Below, piece by piece: positions 1-6,178 of a stretch of DNA of 11,174 nt. The DNA comes from JAEHDI01 sp035455185 (GTDB taxonomy: Bacteria; Acidobacteriota; Terriglobia; Bryobacterales; Bryobacteraceae), in contig DATIFQ010000109.1 of NCBI GenBank assembly GCA_035455185.1, positions 1 through 11,174 on the forward strand, written 5' to 3'. Both the position numbers and the translations under genes were made by a program. The number at the start of each line of letters is the position of its first letter. Position 1 is the stretch's first letter. The notes beneath the pieces are model-generated. The model saw nothing but the letters and a program-made list of their open reading frames with translations, searched no databases and had not been told where the DNA came from.

Positions 1-1620
1 GACGCAGACGACAAGTGGCTACCCCAAAGGCTGGAGCGGCAGGTGGCGGATCTGGAGTCGCACCCTGACGCTGCCATGGTCTATGGCCCCACCCGATACT
101 GGTTTAGCTGGACCGGCAAGCCGGAGGATCGCCAACGAGACTTTGTGGCTCCGCTCGGGCTGCCGCCCAACACGCTGGTTAAGCCACCGGCTCTCTTCAC
201 GACTTGTCACCCGCTGGGAGAGGCGCCGTCTCCCGCCACTTGCAGCCTCACGCTTCGCCGTTCCCTTCTCGAGACGACCGGCGGGTTCGAGGACTCTTTC
301 CGAGATTCGTACGAGGATCGAGCATTCCTGGTAAAAGTCTACCTTCACGGGAACGTATTCGTTTCCGGAGACTGCCTGGCGAACTACCGCATACATCCAG
401 ATTCGCATTCGTTCCGCGCGCTAGAAGCTAGGCAATCCAACCGTGAACGTCGGATCTTTCTGAAGTGGTTGGAAGGCTACCTGAAAGCTCAGCGGATCCA
501 GGACAAGGCGATCTGGCGGGCGCTTGGCCACGCGCGTCGACGCTGGCGCTATACGGTCCTGACCAAGTGGTTTGAATCCGGCAGGCGGTATTCGACAAGA
601 GCACGTTACAAGTGGCTCAGAGTTAAGCGATGGGTCGGACGGCGAACCGCATACATCGAGGCCCGTCCCAATCCGATTCCGGTGTCCGCCGCCACCGCGG
701 ACCGTTTCCCGATTGGTGCGACGACATTGTCATGGACCGCCGGGACGGAAACGGAGGTTGAGGTACATGTGGACTCGCCGGACGGACCGCTTCTGAGTCG
801 CACGGCGGGCTGCGGAACAATCACTACGGGCCCCTGGGTTCACGATAGTATGCCGTTCTTCCTGCAGGATGTGTCCAATGGGAAGCCGCTCACGGCGGAA
901 AACACCCTTGACGTCACCGTCGTGAGGGTTACCAAGCCACGACTGCGGCTTACTCCGGGTTTAGGCAAAACACGCTTTGGCGATCTTAGGCGACTGACGC
1001 CGATCAGCAGTCATTGGGGCTTTGACCGAGGGCTTCCGGTCGATCGTCACTATATCGAGGGATTCCTCGCCCGCTACGCTGGAGATATTCGTGGGCGTGT
1101 GCTGGAGGTCGGCGGTTCCGCTTATACGCGGCGTTTCGGCTCCGGCCTCGTCACACAGAGCGACGTCTTGAACCTGCTGGACGGCGTTCCCGGGACGACG
1201 GTTGTAGCTGATCTTGCGTGCGCGCCCCAAATCCCGTCCGAAGCCTTCGACTGTGTCATCGTCACGCAAACCCTCCAGTGTATTTACGAGGTCCGTTCGG
1301 CCGTCCAGACTCTTTGGCGGATCTTGAAACCGGGCGGCGTCCTTCTGGCCACTATCCCTGGCATCAGCCAGACATACGATCCGGAGTGGGGAGAGTACTG
1401 GTGCTGGAATTTCACCGTCATTTCAGCCCGGCGTTTATTCGAGGAAGCGTTCTCGACCACGAAGGTCCAGATTGACAGCTTCGGAAATGCCTTTACAGCA
1501 ATATGCTTTCTCGAGGGCATCGCCGCAGAAGAATTGCGGGCCGAGGAATTGGATCATCATGATCCAGGCTATGTGGTCACTATTGCGGTTCGCGCCGTGA
1601 AATCGGAAGAACGACCATGA
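1..1620 (+). CDS. GT2 glycosyltransferase - beta module - SAM methyltransferase fusion (5' end outside window)
   Basis: The reading frame is open from the first base. The first codons read DADD then KWLPQRLERQV, the metal-binding DxD region of a family 2 glycosyltransferase. The true start and the nucleotide-binding half therefore lie upstream, and the GTG at 43 is not a credible start. Counting from base 1, residues 1-165 are the C-terminal half of the GT2 fold, with a second acidic motif YEDR near 104-107. Residues 166-217 are basic and helical. Residues 218-310 form a beta-rich module that recurs in the next gene. Residues 330-535 are a class I methyltransferase with the SAM-binding motif VLEVGG at 367-372 and LKPGG at 442-446. 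No membrane segment or signal is visible in this part. Inferred role: sugar transfer plus methylation of a surface glycan, in the cytoplasm. The donor and the methyl acceptor cannot be read from sequence. The domain calls are firm; the biological pathway is inferred from the neighbour. Confidence 0.88.
   Translation, partial: DADDKWLPQRLERQVADLESHPDAAMVYGPTRYWFSWTGKPEDRQRDFVAPLGLPPNTLVKPPALFTTCHPLGEAPSPATCSLTLRRSLLETTGGFEDSFRDSYEDRAFLVKVYLHGNVFVSGDCLANYRIHPDSHSFRALEARQSNRERRIFLKWLEGYLKAQRIQDKAIWRALGHARRRWRYTVLTKWFESGRRYSTRARYKWLRVKRWVGRRTAYIEARPNPIPVSAATADRFPIGATTLSWTAGTETEVEVHVDSPDGPLLSRTAGCGTITTGPWVHDSMPFFLQDVSNGKPLTAENTLDVTVVRVTKPRLRLTPGLGKTRFGDLRRLTPISSHWGFDRGLPVDRHYIEGFLARYAGDIRGRVLEVGGSAYTRRFGSGLVTQSDVLNLLDGVPGTTVVADLACAPQIPSEAFDCVIVTQTLQCIYEVRSAVQTLWRILKPGGVLLATIPGISQTYDPEWGEYWCWNFTVISARRLFEEAFSTTKVQIDSFGNAFTAICFLEGIAAEELRAEELDHHDPGYVVTIAVRAVKSEERP
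652..930 (+). repeat. Shared beta-rich protein module, copy 1
   Basis: This segment encodes about 92 residues linking the GT2 and methyltransferase domains. It has the pattern ARPNPI, GATTLSW, VEVHV, PDGPLLSRTAG, TTGPWV, FFLQDVS, PLTAENTL. Alternating hydrophobic residues and conserved Trp, Gly and Pro positions suggest a small Ig-like beta sandwich. More than half of the aligned residues match copy 2 at 1632-1895, but the DNA has diverged, so this is an old duplication or a widely used module. I recall similar segments in other acidobacterial proteins but cannot assign a named family. Confidence 0.85.
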
Positions 1621-4600
1621 AGGCCACAGGCACCCTCACAGCGCATCCCAATCCCGTTTTGGCGGACGCCTCAGGAATGGGGGCGACCACTTTGTCGTGG
1701 AGCTCCGAGGGAACCGATGACGTTGAAGTGCGCGTGGGCGCCCCGGATGGCCCCCTGTTGAGCCGCACTGCAGGTTCCGGGAGTACAACCACTGGCAAAT
1801 GGGTGGGCGATGGGATGGTCTTCTATCTTCAGGACGTATCCGATCGCGCGCCGCTGACTTCCGAGCATGTGTTGGCCACGGTCACGGTGCGCCATGATAG
1901 CCAGATCGACAGGTCCGGCCCAAAGGCTCTCATCCTCCTGTATCACCGGGTGGCGGAGGTGCAACCGGATCCGTGGTCCTTGTGTGTCACACCGCAACAC
2001 TTCGCTGAACACCTGGACGTTCTGTCCAGCCGATGGAACGTATTGCGGCTCCGGGATTTGGTGCGTGCGCTGCAAGACGGCGCACTTCCGGACCGGTCGA
2101 TCGCCATTACCTTTGACGACGGCTATGCCGACAATCTGCATAACGCCAAACCAATACTGGAACGTTACGGAAAGCCCGCAACCACCTTCGTCTCGAGCGG
2201 CTACGTCGGCAACAAACGGGAGTTCTGGTGGGACGAACTGGAACGAATCGTGCGGCGCGACGGCAGTCTGAACCTGGATCTTTACCTATCTCTCCACCGT
2301 CTTTTGCAGCCCCTGACACACACTGAGCGGTGCCGGATGCTGGATGGATTCCTGGAGTGGGAAGGGATAGAGCCGGGAGTTCGCGAGACCCATAGCACGC
2401 TAAGCGCCACGGAGCTCGTTGAACTGGCAAGGGGCGATCTGATCGAGATTGGCTCACACACGTTCACTCACGCGCTCCTTGATGCTTTGCCGGAGGCGCA
2501 GCAACGTGCCGAGATCGTGCAAAGCAAGGCCGGGCTGGAGGAAATCTTGGGCGGGCGCGTGGATCATTTCGCCTATCCTTACGGCCACTATAACGAGGCG
2601 ACCATCAGTATTCTTCGGCGCGCCGGCTTCGCCTGTGCGTGCACAACAAATGCCAGTTCCGTGGACAAGTACTCGGACCGGTTCCAACTGCCCCGACTCA
2701 CGGTAGGAGACTGGGGAGGTGAAGAGTTTGCACGGCGCCTCTCAGACTGGTATGGCTCACAGACCCGGAAAGCATTCGAGGCGGTGCAGGCCGCTGATTC
2801 CCAGGCGGAGATGGCGCCTGCGCCTGCGAAACGGCGCGCCGAAGTCCAGGACTCAACACCAGACCGGCAATTAGAGAGGGCCGAGCGCGTTCGGCTGCAG
2901 GTGGAAGCGGGATTGCGGGCATTTCAGGCTCAATTCGATTCTGTCCTCAGGGCCTATCGAGCTCAGCGAGCCTGGCAGGCGATGCTTATTTTGCGGAAGG
3001 CTTACACGCTTCTCGTCCAAAAAAGGGATGTGACCTCATTTCTCATGTGGGTGTTGCGGTTCCCTCTGAAATCAACAAACGATCTTCTTGAGTCCGAGCT
3101 GAGTTTTCCTGAAGTCCAGAGTTACCTCCCGCCGGAGCTGAAATCCACCTTCCGTGCCTCTTCCACCCAGCCAGTTAACTCCGGCGCCGCGGCACGGAGA
3201 GTTCCTACTCAGACCAAGTACGACGTCGTCGTCCTTCCGGTGTTCGAGTTTGATTTCCGCTTCCAGCGGCCCCAGCAACTTGCGGCTCAGTTCGCCCGCA
3301 ATGGTCACCGGGTGTTTTGGGTGAGCCCGTCCAGACGAATCCCGGGGTCTGCTACCGATGCTTATGAACTACTGACGCTACGGGAAAACCTCTGGGAGGT
3401 GCATCCGCGCGGCGGCAGTCCGAGCATTTACGCCGGCAGTTTGTCCAGCGAAAACCATGCGGACGTACTGGCATCCCTGAGAAACCTGTACCGGCACTGG
3501 GCGATTGCCGAAAGTGTAGTCCTAATCGAGTTGCCGTTCTGGCGAAGCATCGGCTTGAGTCTTCGCGAGATGTTTGGGGCGAGTGTCGTATTCGACTGTA
3601 TGGACGACTGGCAGTCTATGCCGATGATCAGTGAGTTCAACCGCCGTGAAGAGCGCGTGTTGGTCACGGAATGCGACCTCCTCGTGCTCTCAGCCCGGCA
3701 ATTGTCCGAAAAGTACACCGCCTCCGCACGCCGCTCCGTACTGGCTTCCAACGCCGCCGATTTTGGCGCCTTCAGCGCCCCTGTGGATGCACATGACAGC
3801 CTGGCCGGCGTGCCGAAGCCGGTTGTTGGGTACTTTGGAGCGATCGCCGATTGGTTCAATTACGATCTCTTCCACGATGTGGTCACGTCGCGACCTCAGT
3901 ATTCTTTTGTGCTGGTAGGAGGTCTGGGACTGGAAAAAGAGGTGTGTGGAGAAGAAATCGCGCGATTTCGCGAGTTACCAAACGTTTTTCTCGTGGGTCA
4001 TAGACCTTACAGCGAACTTCCTTCCTATCTCCGCCAATTTGATGCGTGCGTCATACCTTTCGTGATCAGTGACGTGACCCGCGCCACAGATCCCGTGAAG
4101 GTGTATGAATATCTGAGTCAGGGAAAGCCCATTGTCGCCACAGCTATGCCTGAGCTGTCGGACCGGTCGAGTTTGATCTATCTTGCCGAGGATGCCGCCG
4201 ACTTCGCCCGCAAGCTTGATCTCGCCCTCTCCGAAAATGACCCGGAATTGAAACGCCGCCGGTCGTCCTACGCCTCACGGAATACCTGGCGCGACCGGCT
4301 GGAAACCATTGACGCCGCCGTGCGAGAGACCTTTCCACGGGTTTCAATCCTGATCGTGACTTATAACAGCCAGGATTACATCCAACCCTGTCTGGAATCG
4401 GTAATCCGCAACACCTCCTATCCGAGCTACGAGATCCTGATTGTGGACAACGGATCTTCAGACGGCACGGTGCAGTTGCTGAAGGATTACGCCGAGGCCG
4501 AGCGCCGCATTCGCGTGATCGCCCTTCCTGACAACAAGGGGTTTGCGGCTGCGAACAATACTGCATCCCGGCTGGCCCACGGCGAGTACCTGATCTTTCT

Positions 4601-5174
4601 CAACATAGACACGATCGTGACCCCTGGCTGGGTGGGACGGCTCGTCCGGCATCATCAGAACGATCCATCGGTGGGTGTGGTCGTGCCGGTAACTAACTGG
4701 GCCGGCAACGAGGCGAGAATCAACACCGACTATGCCAACTATGCCGAGATGGAGGAGTTCGCCATAGAACTCGCTCAGAAGAATATGGGCATGTCAAACG
4801 AACTTGACGTGGCTCCCTTCTTCTGTGCGCTGATTCCCCGTGAGGTGTGGACTCAAGCCGGAGAATTGGATGAGCGGTTTGAGATCGGGATGTTCGAGGA
4901 CGACGACTACTCAATCCGGGTACGTCAGCTTGGCCGCCGGATTATTACGGCGGAGGACTGTTTCATACACCATTTTGGCCGCGGATCCTTCTCCAAGATG
5001 AGTTCAACGGAGTACCGGAGGATTTTTGACAGCAACCTCCGGCGCTTCGAAGAAAAGTGGGCGAAGCCGTGGATTCAGCACAAGTTCCGTCCCGGTATCC
5101 GCCCGGAACATGTGCAACATAACCCGGGCGACTTCAACACAGCGCTTCCAAGCCGGCAGGGCTTCCAGCGCTAG
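1617..5174 (+). CDS. Four-part glycan enzyme: beta module - NodB deacetylase - GT-B - GT2
   Basis: This 1185-residue protein starts at an ATG that overlaps the previous stop (ATGA), with GGAAGA six bases upstream. Residues 6-93 are copy 2 of the shared module. Residues 105-360 are a NodB/CE4 polysaccharide deacetylase: TFDDGY at 165-170 supplies the catalytic and metal Asp, SHTFTH at 280-285 the metal His pair, and FAYPYG at 318-323 the third motif. Residues 376-530 are a linker, with charged helix likely at 417-475. Residues 534-905 are a GT-B glycosyltransferase with RFQRPQQ at 548-554 and the donor-site segment DPVKVYEYLSQGKP at 825-838. Residues 909-1160 are a GT2 rhamnosyltransferase-like domain with VTYNS at 914-918, VDNGSSDGT at 943-951, NID at 996-998 (the DxD position) and FEDDDY at 1093-1098. 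There is no signal peptide or clear membrane helix, so all parts probably act in the cytoplasm, on a lipid- or nucleotide-linked sugar. That is unusual for a CE4 enzyme. The substrate is unknown. Confidence 0.92.
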   Translation: MKATGTLTAHPNPVLADASGMGATTLSWSSEGTDDVEVRVGAPDGPLLSRTAGSGSTTTGKWVGDGMVFYLQDVSDRAPLTSEHVLATVTVRHDSQIDRSGPKALILLYHRVAEVQPDPWSLCVTPQHFAEHLDVLSSRWNVLRLRDLVRALQDGALPDRSIAITFDDGYADNLHNAKPILERYGKPATTFVSSGYVGNKREFWWDELERIVRRDGSLNLDLYLSLHRLLQPLTHTERCRMLDGFLEWEGIEPGVRETHSTLSATELVELARGDLIEIGSHTFTHALLDALPEAQQRAEIVQSKAGLEEILGGRVDHFAYPYGHYNEATISILRRAGFACACTTNASSVDKYSDRFQLPRLTVGDWGGEEFARRLSDWYGSQTRKAFEAVQAADSQAEMAPAPAKRRAEVQDSTPDRQLERAERVRLQVEAGLRAFQAQFDSVLRAYRAQRAWQAMLILRKAYTLLVQKRDVTSFLMWVLRFPLKSTNDLLESELSFPEVQSYLPPELKSTFRASSTQPVNSGAAARRVPTQTKYDVVVLPVFEFDFRFQRPQQLAAQFARNGHRVFWVSPSRRIPGSATDAYELLTLRENLWEVHPRGGSPSIYAGSLSSENHADVLASLRNLYRHWAIAESVVLIELPFWRSIGLSLREMFGASVVFDCMDDWQSMPMISEFNRREERVLVTECDLLVLSARQLSEKYTASARRSVLASNAADFGAFSAPVDAHDSLAGVPKPVVGYFGAIADWFNYDLFHDVVTSRPQYSFVLVGGLGLEKEVCGEEIARFRELPNVFLVGHRPYSELPSYLRQFDACVIPFVISDVTRATDPVKVYEYLSQGKPIVATAMPELSDRSSLIYLAEDAADFARKLDLALSENDPELKRRRSSYASRNTWRDRLETIDAAVRETFPRVSILIVTYNSQDYIQPCLESVIRNTSYPSYEILIVDNGSSDGTVQLLKDYAEAERRIRVIALPDNKGFAAANNTASRLAHGEYLIFLNIDTIVTPGWVGRLVRHHQNDPSVGVVVPVTNWAGNEARINTDYANYAEMEEFAIELAQKNMGMSNELDVAPFFCALIPREVWTQAGELDERFEIGMFEDDDYSIRVRQLGRRIITAEDCFIHHFGRGSFSKMSSTEYRRIFDSNLRRFEEKWAKPWIQHKFRPGIRPEHVQHNPGDFNTALPSRQGFQR
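1632..1895 (+). repeat. Shared beta-rich protein module, copy 2
   Basis: This is the N-terminal ~90 residues of the 1185-residue protein, with the same ordered pattern as copy 1: AHPNPV, GATTLSW, VEVRV, PDGPLLSRTAG, TTGKWV, FYLQDVS, PLTSEHVL, VTVRH. It is slightly shorter than copy 1 in the loop before GATTLSW. It has no hydrophobic leader, which argues against it being exported. In both proteins the module directly precedes a tailoring enzyme, here the deacetylase. Confidence 0.85.
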
Positions 5175-5426
5175 CCTGGCGGGGGTCCGGTTGGTCGTGC
5201 AATCGTTCCCCCAGTCGTCCTAGACCTTCCGTGCGGCGGTCCAGAACTAGGTCCTACATCCGTGCGCTTCTTGCGGCAGAGGGAACCAGGACAACAAGGG
5301 TCGCTTGCGTGAACGCAGCCTCCAGGCGTTGGGAAGCGCGGACAGTGCCCACGAGGTACAGGTTCCGATGGAGGCCTATTCTCCCGCTGTGTGGAGGCCA
5401 GTAAGATCGCCCCTAGGAGGGTTTCA
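5175..5426. other. Intergenic spacer between the glycan enzyme and the small exported protein
   Basis: No convincing gene on either strand. Weak inverted repeats are present. CCTAG at 5219-5223 can pair with CTAGG at 5247-5251, with GACC/GGTC inside. A small stem at 5303-5319 has one bulge and a TGAA loop. None is followed by a T run, so I cannot assign a terminator for the upstream gene. Any promoter of the downstream gene should lie here, but I see no clear -35/-10 pair. Confidence 0.5.
5415..5420 (+). promoter_or_regulatory. Ribosome binding site AGGAGG
   Basis: A perfect AGGAGG lies six bases before the ATG at 5427. It fixes that ATG as the start over the in-frame GTG at 5391, which would place charged residues ahead of the signal peptide. 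Confidence 0.9.
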
Positions 5427-5912
5427 ATGAAAACGCTTGTATTGTTTGGCTTGTGTGTACTGACGGTGAACGCCGCCGAGTTTGCACAGGCAAAGGCGAG
5501 TGCGGTCTCAGGAGGCGGGCTTTTGGTCTCGTGGCGGGAGACAGGACTGTCTCCGGAATCTCCATACTCGTATGAAGTCACGGCCGACGCTACGGCGAAC
5601 TACTGGTGCATCGATACCGGGGCGAGACACCCCACCGCAAAGAGCACATGGCCGGTGATTTCACCAGACCCTAAATCCGGTGGGACGTTTACGTCATCCA
5701 AGTCGGGAAACGTGTCAGGGGAACTCCCATTATCCCCACCACCCGGCCCGACGGGAGTGTGTAATGCTGGGGAGTCTCTAGTTCTCCATGACGTGACTTA
5801 CGAGGCAGTCGAGTTAACGGATGGGACCATGGTTGTGTCCATCGATGGGGTGTACAGTGTCCTCCTGTTTGGGAGGACCGTCGGGGCCGGGAAGGGACTC
5901 CCGATTTACTGA
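5427..5912 (+). CDS. Small exported protein, beta-rich, function unknown
   Basis: This encodes 161 residues. It begins MKTLVLFGLCVLTVNAA, a clear Sec-type signal peptide with likely cleavage after NAA (residue 17) or AQA (residue 22). The mature part is rich in Ser, Thr, Gly and Val and is probably a beta sandwich. Cys61 and Cys112 could form a disulfide after export. The pattern VSWRETGL, then YEVTADATANYWCI, then a SGGTFTSSKSGNVSGELPL stretch, and VTYEAVELTDGTMV resembles small secreted proteins of unknown function that I recall from soil bacteria; I cannot name the family. Its codons use A and T at third positions more freely than the genes from 6179 on, a possible sign of different ancestry. 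It stands alone between two spacers and is probably transcribed on its own. The gene call is firm because of the strong ribosome binding site and leader; no function is proposed. Confidence 0.82.
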   Translation: MKTLVLFGLCVLTVNAAEFAQAKASAVSGGGLLVSWRETGLSPESPYSYEVTADATANYWCIDTGARHPTAKSTWPVISPDPKSGGTFTSSKSGNVSGELPLSPPPGPTGVCNAGESLVLHDVTYEAVELTDGTMVVSIDGVYSVLLFGRTVGAGKGLPIY

Positions 5913-5960
5913 CGGTGACACGTCTGAGGATCGCAAGACCAGGAGAGGGCAGAGCTATGT

Positions 5961-5986
5961 GTCCGCCGCTGGTGACCGTGGCGGGC
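5961..5986 (+). terminator. Possible terminator hairpin after the exported-protein gene
   Basis: Nine bases (5961-5969) pair with 5978-5986 around an eight-base loop, with two G-T pairs. It lies about 50 bases after the stop codon and is followed only by TTGT rather than a T run. The placement suits a terminator, but the tail is poor. Confidence 0.3.
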
Positions 5987-6007
5987 TTGTGGAATCGCCC
6001 GAGCGAG

Positions 6008-6029
6008 CTCCTCCCGAAGGCGGGCGGAG
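6008..6029 (+). terminator. Second GC-rich hairpin, AAGG loop
   Basis: A nine-base stem with one internal mismatch (6008-6016 with 6021-6029) closes a four-base AAGG loop. No T run follows. It could act with the preceding hairpin as a factor-dependent or bulky terminator, or belong to the leader of the downstream mRNA. Confidence 0.28.
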
Positions 6030-6178
6030 ACACTGGGAACACGCGAAACGCCGGTCTTTTGGGAAGTTGCAGAGAGGGCTAACGGGCCAACATACTGCGG
6101 GGAAGATATTGCTGGGACAATGGTCCGTCTCCCCGAGAGGGACGCAGCTCCCGAATGATTCATGGAGAATGATACTCT

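Larger units (their letters stand above)
5913..6178. other. Intergenic spacer with hairpins ahead of the GH42-like gene
   Basis: No supported gene on either strand; the reading frames crossing it are shadows or out-of-frame extensions. It contains two GC-rich hairpins (5961-5986 and 6008-6029) and a weaker one (6126-6131 pairing with 6139-6144, one G-T pair). A GGAGA at 6164-6168, ten bases before the ATG at 6179, is the likely ribosome binding site of the next gene. I could not find a convincing promoter. Confidence 0.5.

Noticed and set aside
43..1620. GTG at 43 as the start of the first gene
   Set aside because: The frame continues upstream to base 1 and encodes the GT2 DxD region, so the GTG is internal.
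5181..5212. GGGGG/CCCCC pairing just after the 1185-residue gene as a terminator
   Set aside because: Only a five-base stem with a long loop, flanking mismatches and no T run.
5369..5399. Direct repeat TGGAGGCC twice
   Set aside because: Only eight bases, 15 apart, with no third copy or mobile-element context; chance is sufficient.
5391..5426. In-frame GTG start for the small exported protein
   Set aside because: It would add a charged stretch before the leader, while AGGAGG is ideally placed for the ATG at 5427.
6067..6096. Promoter-like TTGCAG, 18-base gap, CATACT before the hydrolase
   Set aside because: Both boxes are partial matches that occur easily by chance.
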